Shown here piece after piece: positions 23,420-33,400 of a DNA stretch of 64,000 nucleotides. The DNA is taken from assembly GCA_951812925.1 (NCBI GenBank), contig OX638372.1:55488028-55552027 (forward strand), in the 5' to 3' direction. A model generated the notes under the pieces. The model did not search any database. It saw nothing but the letters and a program-made list of their open reading frames with translations, and was not told the DNA's origin. This DNA is from Calliopum simillimum. Taxonomy: Eukaryota > Arthropoda > Insecta > Diptera > Lauxaniidae. The translations under genes and the position numbers were made by a program. Every line of letters begins with the position of its first letter. Position 1 is the stretch's first letter.

Positions 23420-26039
23420 TTATTTAAACTTTAACATTTCAAGATGCGAAAACATAGATTGATATTTTTAAACTTGAAATATGTTATTTAGATATTATAC
23501 TTTAAATTTGTGCAATAATATTATCATTTTGGACACATAAATTTTCAGACTTTTGAACAGCTAGCGCTCTCTTACAGATCTTTGTGCGGCATAAGCCGAA
23601 TTTTGCAGTCCCATTCAATTTCATGGATATCAGAAAACGCTTTCGAAAGCATTAGCATAATTTTTAGTATTCTAATAGCTTGGATTTAATATGAAAAGAA
23701 CGTCACTTTGCAGTTATATAGCTTCTATGGTTATAATTAAACAAATTAATTCTATTAAGGTATAACTTTTTGCTATTATTATTTTTTTTCTATTACATAT
23801 AAAAAGTAACTATTGTTTTTTTCCGTGTTATTACATAACATTTGTAAATAGTTGTTTGTTTTGTTGCTTTGTTATTGTTGTGTTTTTTTAGTATATATCT
23901 GTCAAGTAAACATAGTTTATAGTTGTAAATTATGAATTAGACAAAATTGTTTTCTTCAATTTAAAATCCTTTTTTTTTAACTTAAAAATAGTTGCTATTT
24001 CATTTTGCATTGTATTGTTTGTTTGTTAAATATTTGATTATTGTTACATAAATTGCTGTTGTTGATTATTTTATTGTAAAAAATACAGTGTTGTATTGTT
24101 TTTTGTTTTTCTTTTTTTGTTTGTAAATATAAGTTTTCATTTTAATATTTTATTGGTGTAAAATATTCGCTTATTTTTCTATTTATTAATTTGTTTCTTT
24201 TCTTAATGTTTTTTGTTTTCTTTTCTGAAATTTCTTTTTCTGCTTTTTGAAACCAAAATATTGATTGATTTTTATTTTCTTGTTTTGTTTCTTTTTTTAC
24301 AATTTTTTTGTTGTAAATTTCTTAATTTTTGTGCTCATATTTTTGAAAAAACTCTCAACTGTGATGTTTATCTTTTTATTTTTTGTTTAATGTTTTTGTT
24401 TTCGTTTTTAATGTTTGATTTATTTTTAATTTTCTAGTTTCCATTTATTAAATACAATCTCAAACTTTTAAGCCTTTCAAAATTTTATCAATCCAAAATA
24501 AAAAAAAAAATCTATTTATAAATTTAAAACCAACACCAAAATTATATGTCACTCGAAAAATATCTATTAATTTAAAATAAACTTTATTAAAACAAGATTT
24601 ATCATAAGCAAAAAAATTTAAAAAATTCTAATTGATAACATTGTGATTGCTACTTTTTTCTGAATTTTTATGAAATTTGCATCAACTAACTGGCCATTGA
24701 TAATGATAAATAATTTATTTAAACATATTTTCGGCCAAGTAAATCCACGCCGACCGTGCTTACCTTATTCGTCTAAGTATTAACTATTATTTTTCATTGA
24801 AAATTTACAATTCTGCGATTACGGAACACATGGGAAACCTCAGCAATTACTGAGAGCTTTTCTTCGGTTTACATTAGTTTGCATTCGCTGGAAAGCATAA
24901 AAGCTTTACTTTTGCATAAACTGTGAAATCACTCAATGGAAAAATAGATTGCTTACTGGTTGATACTGAATTGCTCCTTTTGGAACAGAACATAACATTC
25001 CATAGGTATACATAACTTTTCACGTATAAATGCACGTACGGCATTAAGTCTCCAGTAGAGCAGAACCCACTCTCAAGAATTCATAAAGTTGAAGTTTATG
25101 AGGCTGTCCATTACTTCAGAGAGCGCTGACCATATTAAAATGGTCCGATTATTATTAAGGTTGGTGGGCTCGCCTTTTTTGGAACTGGCTGGACATAAAA
25201 AACCTTCCAACATGATGACAATTCGCCACAAGTATAGGATATGCTAAAAAATTGCGTAATGAGAGAGCCAGTGTTGAGGCACACTCTCTCTCGGGCCCTG
25301 AAACTTAATTAATATTGAGGTTTGCAAGGACTCTCTTCACTGCTCTAGTTCAAAAGGAGATCTTTGGCATAGCCGACGAATTTCTCTTGATGTCGGGCAA
25401 TGGTTCATGGCCAAAATTTTTTTTTTTAAAAAAAGTTGGTGAACCTGCGTTAGAAAATGATGATCGGACTATTCTATAGCCTGTAGCACACAGTAATTAA
25501 CATTCTCAGATTTCTGTTCAAATTTTATATTTTATACTCAATATCATGAGATTTTCTTGTAAAAGTTTTTCGTCAACAAGACTAATGCACAATGTTATCG
25601 ATAAATTTACACTGAACCAAATTAATAAATTAAACTAAATTTTAAATCCAAAAAATAAACAAAACGGAACAAAAGAAAAAAAAATCACAAGAAACCACTA
25701 CAACTATGCTTAAGATCTAAACGAATTCTAATTCTAGAAAGAATAAAAAAAAAAAAAATTAAATTGAAATAATACACATACGCCTCATTTTGTTTCCCAT
25801 ATTCAAGTACTAAATTGTTGCAATGTAAATTTTATCTTATTTATCCCACAGTAGCTCTCATGACTTACTTAAAAAAAAAACTAAATTCATTTTTCCACTA
25901 ATATTCGTATTAATTAAAAAAACTAATAAATTCGCTCTTCCTCAAATTTTTCTTGCTCAATTTCAGTTTTTCTAAATATTACTTTGTTGTTTTTGTTGTA
26001 ATTTATCTTGTTGTTGTTGTTCATATTTTTTTTTGTGAA
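23420..26039. other. AT-rich 3' flank of the zinc-finger gene
   Basis: The 23700-24480 part is strongly T-rich on the plus strand. The 24780-25450 part is more balanced with phrases such as 'gtgttgaggcacactctctctcgggccc', but no domain was readable. No gene is seen. Part may belong to a long 3' UTR of the minus-strand gene. Confidence 0.4.
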
Positions 26040-26041
26040 AA

Positions 26042-26047
26042 TTTATT
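26042..26047 (-). terminator. Candidate poly(A) signal AATAAA
   Basis: On the minus strand AATAAA lies 35 nt after the zinc-finger gene's stop codon and just past the 26052-26073 hairpin. In such AT-rich DNA this hexamer is common, so its use is unproven. Use would give a very short 3' UTR. Confidence 0.3.
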
Positions 26048-26051
26048 ATCT

Positions 26052-26073
26052 GCGAAGGAGTCGTCTCCTTCGC
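26052..26073 (-). promoter_or_regulatory. GC-rich 3'-UTR stem-loop next to the stop codon
   Basis: The minus strand reads GCGAAGGAG, loop ACGA, then CTCCTTCGC: a perfect 9-bp stem with a 4-nt loop, beginning 8 nt after the TGA (26082-26084). It stands out because the surrounding non-coding DNA is very AT-rich. Role unknown: it could affect 3' end formation, stability or termination. Confidence 0.55.
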
Positions 26074-26081
26074 GCCTCATC

Positions 26082-26355
26082 TCAGCGTGGTGCATTGTGA
26101 ATGTGCGTTGTCAGATGCTTCGACAGATAATCGGCTCTGGCAAAACATTTGCCGCATGATTCGCAGTGATACGGCCGCTCACCGGTGTGTATGCGTAGGT
26201 GACGCGTCAGATCCGATTTACCTCCGAACGCACGTCCACAAAACAGGCAAACAAATGGCCGCTCGCCAGTATGTTTGCGGACATGCAATTTGAGATTCTC
26301 CTTGGAACGTACGCATTTGCCGCAGAAAGGGCAAGCAAAACGTGATGTTTGCGGG
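26082..26355 (-). CDS. Terminal exon D of the zinc-finger gene (fingers 4-6)
   Basis: A strong polypyrimidine tract and TTTGCAG precede 26355. The first C completes an Arg codon with exon C, and the frame continues [20 protein letters not shown]. Fingers 4-6 have classic spacing (CPFC...HVRKH, CLFC...HLRIH, CESC...HLTTH) and TGERP linkers, typical of sequence-specific DNA binding. Six residues (IHNAPR) follow the last finger before TGA. Confidence 0.95.
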
Positions 26356-29300
26356 CTGCAAAAAAATGAAAAGAAAAAAAATTTGTTAAAAATATCACGG
26401 TGATATTGGAAGATTTGTCACATCATTATGGTTCGCAAGGTGTGCCGATATATTAAAAGCTTGGAAGGTGTGCAAAACAGGTATTTTAATTGGAAAGAGT
26501 TTGCAGCAATGCCCAAGAACGAAATAACGCCTAAATTATTTTCATATTAATTAAGGCGAAAGTTTCACTTTCTCTTTAAGAGATTATACTGTTTAAAACG
26601 AAGAAAGACGGCTTGATGAATGGCTCGGAAGCTTGGAGACTTAGACTTAAAAAAGAAACAAAAATTATTAAGGAATCATGATCTTGTTTCTTTCCTTTAT
26701 AGATCTCACTTAATTTATTTCCAATCATATTCAAACCAAATCAAAGAGATCCGCACAAATCAAATGCCGCATCGTAAGCAATGACAATCTCTCACCAAGA
26801 CCAAGCACTGTGGTCAAGCAGTGTTGCTAATTGTGCTGCATAATATGCTCAGCCATACACTTACTGGAAACCATGGGATTCAACTTAAGGGTTTACACAT
26901 GGCGTTTTGTCGTGTTGGTTTTTTAAGACATTTCGTTTCAAGATACGTTTTGTCTTGTACCCGCTTTTTATTTAACAAGTTTTTCAGTTCAGTGTTGTTT
27001 TGAAGTGTCTTGACAGTACATCTATATGAAAGAAGAAGAAATAAATACTTGTCTTGTTTCATATGCTTCAGTGCAGTTCAGTGTACTTACTCGTGTTGTA
27101 GTGTGCACTACCAAATACTACTTTAGTGACAAAAGTAGTTTTTCACTCTCTTCTTGTGTCATTTGTGTTTCTCGCGAAAATGTATGAATCATGGGTTACC
27201 AAGTCGTTAGAACTTGCAAGTGTTACCAAATCATAAATTTTACTGTGGTTATTCTATTCGCACATTTTACACTGACCTGAAGAATTTGTTTGTATAAAAT
27301 ACAGTACACTGAAGAATTCGTAAAAACAGGTTCTTTTTGACAATGATGAAATAAGACTAGTGATGAGCAAACCAAGACCAAGACCATAGCAGTCTTGGTC
27401 TTGATCTTGCACAGTGAGTCTTAGTCTTGGTCTTGGTTGTGATATTGAGTATTGGTCTTGATCTTGGCCATTATGTCTTGATCTTGGTCTTGAAAAAATT
27501 TCTAAAGATTGTTGAGTATTCAAAATTTCCCAACCTTATTTTTCCAAAGCAGTTAGGTTTTTAAGATGCCAAATTTTGAATTAGATATGATTTCATGCTT
27601 GAAAGGGGTGTGACACACCAATTAACTATAAATTCGCATGACTAAAAAGCAGTCTTTGTCTTGATAATTATTGTAAGCAAGATCAATACCAAGACAATAC
27701 TAGTCTTGGTCTTGCAATGATATCCGCGTCTTGGACCAACCCCAAGAATCAAGACCAAGACTAATTTTGCTCATCACTTAACAAGACCGTATACTTCAGT
27801 ATCATACACATAGAAAACAACATTGTTAAAGGTAGCAGAAACGTGGTTATTTTAACCACGACCCAAATTTTGAGCATGGTTCGTTTGTGGTAGTTTTAAA
27901 AACGTGCGTTGCTAAATGGGTTTCAACTACGTTTGTGAGTGATTTAACGACAATGAAAACTGACGTTATTTTATTTTTTTATTTTTAATTTTTTGCTTTA
28001 AATAAAATTTTTTTCTGGTTGATATTGGTGAGATTTGAACATGAAACCTATCGTGTGATAGATGCGGACGTTAGCAACTCAGCCACGGCCATCATTATTG
28101 TGAAGTTGACTGAAAGTCTATTTGTTTTGAAGTGAGCTGGTTTGGATTTAACTACGTTTCGTTTGCTGATTTGAGTCGAACACGCTTCGTGAGTGTTTTG
28201 ACTGCGTTTCGTTGCTGATTTGGATTTAACAACGCTTGGCAACCAGCGTTGTTGAATAAGTTTCAACCGCGTTCGTGTGTGATTTAGCAAAGCACCATAC
28301 AAATATGAGCTTGGAACGTTGTTAAATCCAAATCAGCAACGAAACGTAGTTAAAACACTCACAAACGTGGTTTTTTCTTCGCTCTGTGTTAATAAATTAG
28401 TGCATAACAAAGACTATGAAAAGGGGGCTTACGTGCAAAAAAAAAAAAACCAGGTCACATATACATATAACGATGTCTTGTGCAGACATCTAATTCAACT
28501 GGACTTTTGGTGCCATCAGAAAGAACTGGCTTATGCCAACGTGTCGATATCAATATCGCCGAAAATATAAGTAAATCGTCCTTACAAGGCACAGGTTTTA
28601 TAAGTATACCAATGAGGTCTCTAAAGTGGACCCTAATCGTTGGAACTATTTTCTTCCAAATCATATTTACTTGAGTGGATTCTTTGCTGGAATACAATGT
28701 TTCCACATATAAGTAGTTCACTTACCGCTTATCACGTTGCCGTTCAGCTGCATCAACGCGTAAAAAGTTAAGAATTGACGCTTCTTGTGGATTAAGGCCC
28801 AAAAATTGTTCACTCGGTATACGCTCCGCATTGATGAGCGATGTTATAGAGTTAATAGAATTCAATGAATTAAGTGCGGCTGCGGCAGCTGCTACATTTG
28901 TTGCTGATGTCGATGGATGCGGATGCTGATGCGAATGAGGATGATGGAGATGTGAATGTGGTGATGGCTGGCTTAACTGAAGATGTGTTGTTGGTGGTAT
29001 CAAGTGCTGGTGTTGTTGTTGCTGCTGTTGTTGATGTTGTTGTTGAAGATGGTGATAGGAGGGATCCGTTTCCATATGTGGAGTCGTAAGAAGACGAGGC
29101 TTAATATAGAAATAAGAACAAGAACACAAAATGAATTGAACTCAGTTCTCAGCTTAAAAAAAGTTCACTTACCCTCTTATTTGTACTATGAATTACATCA
29201 GAGCTGGTTATGTTCGGTTCAGTGGATGCTGACGCTGTTGAGTTGTTGTCATTGAAAAGCAATAAGTTACCGCCACCAGCCGAATCGATTGTATTATCCT

Positions 29301-30879
29301 GCTCTTCTTCACGTTGATCTTCATCTAAAAGTTCACGTTTGATATTGATGCGCAAATCTTCGCCACTCTCGTCCGTTGATTGCATATTTAGCGGCTCTTG
29401 TTGTGAGCTTGTAACGATATCTTGGTCCATGTGTGCTGAGTGTATTCGAACACCGCCTATACCACATCCTCCTGGTCCAACTTTCTTGCCATGCAAACGT
29501 TCGAGTGCATGATTCAGACGATGTTTCTTGAAGGACTTCAAATAACGAAACTGCATGCCACAAACGTCGCAAGTGAAAAGTTTATCTGCCGGCAGACGTG
29601 CACGATGATTCTGCTCCTTGTGTTTTGCATAGGCTGACCGATATCTGTACGATTGACCGCATTGCTCGCAAATGAAAGGTTTCTCCTCACCCGGACCTAA
29701 GTGGGGATGCTGCAGAGCAGCATGTTGTTCGAGTAGCCAAACATTCGGAAAGTGCGCGTTACAAACGATGCAACGTGTCTCCTCTTCGATGGGTTCGCTA
29801 AAAAGAGTAGATAGCGATGACGTTGATTCCGAGGGGCTCTTAAGCATTGCACTCAGTTGATGCGAATGGTGATGAAGTTGCCCCATTAGTGGTGGCGGTG
29901 TAGACGAGGTAGATGATGAGGAGCTTTTCTCCTTACAGCTGGATGATGTTTCATTGAGGGCACCGGCTGCAGAAAGTTGCAACAGTTGTGAGTATGAGGT
30001 GGTGGTGGGAATACCGTTATTGCCTGCTAAGCCAGCTGAGCTGGAACGACGACGTTGCAGCAGTTGCTCGAATGAATCACGATAGCTGGCTGCGATTGAA
30101 GAATTAGATGATGAATCCTTAATGTGTATAATGCTACCGTTTTCAGTGTTATTGTTTTCAGCATCTCTATGAGATGATCTTTCGGCAGCTGCTTCTTCTT
30201 CGCGTTGGACGGTTTCTTCCGATTTTCGTTTTAGTTCCTCAAGCAGCGGATCTTTTGGGAAACTCGATTGAGATGAGGTGGCAGTTTGTAGAGGTGATGG
30301 CGTGCCCTGACGCGATTGCTTAAGTTTTTGTTGTTGCTGTTGCTGTTGATGGTGTTGTTGATGTTGGTGTAGAAAAGCAGCGGCAGTGACAGCGGCGGCT
30401 GGTGACGGATAACGTATATTTAATGCTTGCTGTTTGTACATTTGTTGCTGTTGTGTTGTTGTGGAACGATGAGAATGTTGTTGCTGCTGTTGTTGTTTTG
30501 TTGCTGTTGCATTCACATCGGCAGTGGTGGGTAAATGATGCGATCCATGGTGTGGCATCGCTGGATACTCTTTTGCGAGCAATTCATTTAAGTTGGCGAA
30601 ACGGTGGGGGAACTCTTTTGGAACGGTGAGAAGACCGCGATTACTAAAAGATGCACAAAATAATATAAGATATGTATGAAGTTTTCCATTTTAGGCCACT
30701 TACCGTAATGCCTCTTCAGCAAGCCATGTCTGATGGTGCAGCATGCTCAATATTCTGGACGGATCAATGTCGAAGAGACTTAAACCAAGCGGCGTAAATG
30801 GAAATGCAAAAGGGGCCGCAGGAGAACAACGCGCAGCGACTGCAGCAGCAGTGTTGGTGGCACCAAAATTGCGAAGTAG
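26082..30879 (-). CDS. C2H2 zinc-finger transcription factor, 3' part (probable mamo), four exons
   Basis: A spliced minus-strand gene with exons 30879-30704, 30643-29173, 29099-28726 and 26355-26082. All three introns (60, 73 and 2370 nt) start GTAAGT and end AG, and the frame phases match at each junction. The visible product is 764 residues ending at TGA 26084-26082. Three C2H2 fingers lie near residues 350-437 (CIVCNAHF..., [34 protein letters not shown]) and three near 682-758, joined by TGERP linkers. Between them are low-complexity Gln, His, Ser and Ala tracts and an IKRE sumoylation-like site. It is a nuclear DNA-binding regulator. The finger set and linker wording suggest fly mamo, a BTB zinc-finger factor known for a role in female meiosis/germline, but this rests on memory. 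The first visible exon begins at a splice acceptor in phase 0, so the N-terminus (a BTB domain if mamo) lies beyond the window. I rate the gene as certain and the name as likely. Confidence 0.85.
27360..27779. mobile_element. hAT-like MITE with a CTTGGT/CTTGAT minisatellite core
   Basis: The ends are TAGTGATGAGCAAA (left) and the complement of TAAGTGATGAGCAAA (right). The flanking octamers AATAAGAC and AACAAGAC match at 7 of 8 positions, which fits an 8-bp hAT duplication. The inner part consists of degenerate hexamers (CTTGGT, CTTGAT, CTTGCA) in one orientation on the left and the opposite orientation on the right. No coding region is present. Confidence 0.65.
27895..28375 (-). repeat. Inverted/tandem repeat element with tRNA-like segment
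   Basis: The phrase CAACTACGTTTGTGAGTG (27928-27945) recurs inverted as CACTCACAAACGTGG near 28358-28372. Variants of 'gatttggatttaac(a/t)acg' repeat several times between 28130 and 28350. On the minus strand, 28090-28029 reads GTGGCTGAGTTGCTAACG ... GTTCAAATCTCACC, which looks like Pol III box A and box B with tRNA-like spacing. A SINE-derived or tRNA-derived composite repeat is the best guess. Confidence 0.5.
28726..29099 (-). CDS. Exon C of the zinc-finger gene (Gln/His-rich)
   Basis: The acceptor is ATTAAG|CCT at 29099 and the reading is [17 protein letters not shown], then Gln- and His-rich repeats, an Ala stretch and the more conserved-looking [18 protein letters not shown]. It ends AAG CG|GTAAGT at 28726/28725. 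Reading into the intron gives a stop immediately (CGG TAA). The CAN-type codons make this exon a trinucleotide-repeat region likely to vary in length between individuals. Confidence 0.88.
29173..30643 (-). CDS. Exon B of the zinc-finger gene (fingers 1-3)
   Basis: 490 full codons after the split Arg. It begins [20 protein letters not shown], then Gln/His/Ala-rich tracts, an acidic coiled segment ([20 protein letters not shown]), Ser-rich stretches, fingers 1-3 and an acidic region with [11 protein letters not shown]. The donor is AGG|GTAAGT at 29173/29172, phase 0. If the intron were retained, the frame would close after seven more residues (TAA at 29151-29149), producing a short form with only fingers 1-3. 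Confidence 0.92.
30704..30879 (-). CDS. Exon A of the zinc-finger gene
   Basis: The acceptor is AACAG with the exon starting in phase 0 at 30879. It encodes 58 codons plus two bases: [14 protein letters not shown]..., then the hydrophobic segment [21 protein letters not shown]. The donor is CG|GTAAGT at 30704/30703. The two leftover bases join a T at 30643 to give Arg. The conserved-looking FDIDPSRIL...WLAEEAL segment is not low complexity and may be a protein-interaction motif. No upstream exon was found in the window. Confidence 0.75.
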
Positions 30880-31293
30880 CTGTTATTTATCAAGAGTAAA
30901 TTAATTAAATTATTTCAACTGTTGTACGTAAATAATGAAATTTTCTGCAGTTTTAAAGAATAATTATTTTTGACAGAATTATAAGTTCTAGGCTTGAAAT
31001 CGGAAATAGAGAACATGCAAAATAAGAAAACATTTTACAAAAAACAAATAAATGACAGAAAACACTACACATAAAATATAATTTTTGAAATATATTTAAA
31101 ATAAAACTCGACACATAGGTCAGAATGTCAGTACAAAAGCAATGCTTACCAACGACACACAAAGTAAGTGAAATAATCAGCTTAAGAAGAAAAGTGTTAA
31201 AAATAATAATTACGAATATACAATATATATGTATGTATGTAGATAATGTTTATGAAATAAACAAAAATTCGAAATCTTTTTCAAACTACAATA
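30880..31293. other. Start of upstream intron, no gene seen
   Basis: AT-rich DNA upstream of exon A on the minus strand. The open frames 30953-31162 and 31125-31316 have no domain and no splice fit. Confidence 0.4.
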
Positions 31294-31430
31294 AGGGTAT
31301 TTCTTTAAACATGTAAATGCCTCGAAAATCTCGTAAACTCGTAATATAGTTGTCAAAATCAATACGAACTTTGACAGTTTTACGATTTTACGAGGTTTAC
31401 GAGACTTTTACACGTTTTCAGGAATACCCT
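31294..31430. mobile_element. Small TIR element, 'AGGG(G/T)AT' family, copy 2
   Basis: A 137-bp element with ends AGGGTATTTCTTTAAACA and the complement of AGGGTATTCCTGAAAAC. The interior has CTCGTAAACTCGTAA and TTTACGAGGTTTACGAG, as in the longer copy at 18495-18844. It is non-coding. Confidence 0.7.
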
Positions 31431-31835
31431 AAATAAAAGAGTAGCGGAATTCTTCTGCAAAGGCGTCTAGAAGTCATCGTATTGCCTTGTTTCGTTGGTT
31501 AACTCAAACCAAATACCAAGTTACTACTCTGTAGTTTGGTTTTTTTTCACAGTTGGTTTGTTGTTAGCCAAGTCACAACCCTAATCACACTTTTTTTACT
31601 TATATTTTTGAATAAATTGTTTTTTTTTTTTAAAAGTTTTATTTTGGCATTGATTTGTCTGTATTGTTTTATTTTATTTTGACTTACATCATACAAGAAC
31701 ATTTTTTCATATCTTCCTTTTCAGAAATTTTTAAATTCAAGGTTATTTGGTACATTTGAAACTAACTACAATTTCTCATACAAGTCAAAAAAACTCTTTA
31801 TATGTCTAGCTAACCGTTTTGTTTTCTAAAATGTG
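31431..31835. other. Unassigned intronic stretch
   Basis: AT-rich DNA with one less AT-rich patch at 31440-31570. No repeat ends, exons or RNA genes were recognised. Confidence 0.35.
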
Positions 31836-32190
31836 AGGTTTTGTTGCGAAAAAATGGTAACATATTTTGTATTCAAAGTATTGTCCATCGGAAACTACAA
31901 CTTTTCCCCATATTTCTTGCAATTTATGGATTCCGCACCAAAACAAATTTCGAGTCTTTTGAACGAATTGAGTCAATTTTTGATTTCCTCGACTGAATTG
32001 AAACATATTTCGCTGAGAGCGTTCTGCATCGATCGAAATAAGTGGTCGGATGGCTCCAAGTTTGAAATATAAGGCGGGTGAGACAGAATTTCCCATCCAC
32101 TATTATCCAAATAGTTTTTGTCCAAAGCTGCAACATGTGGCAGAGTCTTGTCGTGATGAAAAACTACGGACTCTTGCCTGGTCTCATATT
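31836..32190 (-). pseudogene. mariner-type transposase C-terminus, decayed
   Basis: On the minus strand, in shifting frames, the sequence reads VVFHHDKTLPHVAALDKNYL, where HHDxxxPH carries the second catalytic Asp. It continues WEILSHPPY, PSDHLFRSMQNALSE (third acidic residue in PSD) and VEEIKN, and ends around WGKVVVSDGQYFEYK. The order matches the C-terminal third of an insect mariner transposase (DD34D). Stops and frameshifts occur throughout and the N-terminal part is missing. It sits inside the presumed intron. Confidence 0.75.
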
Positions 32191-32264
32191 CTAGCCTTTT
32201 TTAGTACAATGCTCGCTTCGAGCTTTCAATGTGACACACTGGAAACTTACTTCTAAACTCAATA

Positions 32265-32910
32265 TTTAGAGGTTCGAGCTACTTTCGAGCTACTTTCGAC
32301 CTTATTTTGAGCTAAAAGCATTTTCCGGAAAATCCCAAAAAACCGTCTTTTATGGCGGTGGCATGACATAATCCCTATGTTATGTCCGCAAATTATTCGG
32401 ACTTAATCCCAGGACTTAAAACTTCCAAAAATCCAACACCGGCTTCGCGCGCGTTTCAGTCGGTAATATGTCCAATAATTTGCGGACATAACACCCATTT
32501 ACGAAATGGGGATTATGTTCGTGGGGATTATGTCATGGCACCTCCATAAAAAAAGGTTTTTTGGGATTTTCCGGAAAACACTTTTCGAAATTCGTGTGTC
32601 AAATGATCGCCAAATACTCTCATGAAATCGTCTGGCTAAAAAAATAACGCAAGCCCTTAAACATTTCTTTGGGACTTTCCGGGGAAATTTTAGGATTTCC
32701 GGAAAACAATTCATTCAAGGTCAGCTCGAAAGTAGCTCGAAATTCCTGCGTTAAAAGATTTCATCGCTTACTATTCCCGCGGATTCGTCTGGCTGAAAAA
32801 ATGAACTTAGCTATGCAGAAAAATTATTCCGCTTTTCCGAAAAATAGAAAATTTTCCAGACAGCTCGAAATTACTTTTGAAAAGCTCGAAAATAGCTCGA
32901 AATTCCCAAC
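32265..32910. repeat. Inverted-repeat element, GC-richer core
   Basis: The segment 32320-32420 (ATTTTCCGGAAAATCCCAAA ... GGCGGTGGCATGACATAATCC ... TTATGTCCGCAAATTATT) is mirrored at 32468-32580. The outer phrases GAGCTACTTTCGA (32274-32300) and CTCGAAAGTAGCTCGAAATT (32727-32746, again near 32880-32900) also pair. The loop holds GGCTTCGCGCGCG. The open frames inside have no known domain. It is probably a non-autonomous foldback element. Confidence 0.6.
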
Positions 32911-33400
32911 CGAAAAACATCGAAATTCGTCACACCTGTATGGCTCACTTTATGGACCTAATATTTAGTACCAAGGATGTCTTTTTTTTTGTCTTTTAAA
33001 TTTATTTAAGTTCTCAAAAAAATACAAAAATTGCTTAATTGAAGTTATATCATGCTAACAATAAAGACATTTCATTTTGATAAAGGCATCAGATATCCAT
33101 AATCGTTCTCACTAAACTTTACCTTCTAACTTTTTCAATAGGATCCACTGGTATAAAGATAATTCAGAAAGTAAAAATCTAATTGGAAAGGTTGAGAGGT
33201 AAAGTTCAATGAGGGAAATTACGGCTATCCGATGCCATTTGCAAAAATGAACTACCATGTTTGCTGTGAAATAACTTTAAAAATACATCAAAACAGTGAT
33301 TTTTACACTTTTAAGCAAGTATATCTGGAGAACTAGAGTGAATTCAGCGAATCTGATATCACGCCGCATAATCATTATTGCTCTGTGTTTTAGTTAAAAA
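32911..33400 (+). repeat. Dispersed repeat family D, copy 3, with flank
   Basis: The best-matching part is 33190-33370 ('ttactgtgaaataacttt..aaaa', 'agcaagtatatctggagaac', 'gaatctgatat'), related to 4560-4780 (inverted), 7215-7290 and 58190-58310. The left part, 32911-33190, is unassigned. Confidence 0.4.

Larger units (their letters stand above)
26356..28725 (-). other. Intron D (2.37 kb) with inserted repeats
   Basis: It is bounded by GTAAGT and TTTGCAG on the minus strand. It contains a hAT-like MITE (27360-27779) and a tRNA-related inverted repeat (27895-28375). The parts 26360-27340 and 28376-28725 show no gene. The small frames 26821-27062 and 28455-28721 have no domain. Confidence 0.75.

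Noticed and set aside
26087..26293. Plus-strand open frame opposite the last zinc-finger exon
   Set aside because: It is a shadow of the minus-strand exon with perfect C2H2 fingers, with no independent evidence.
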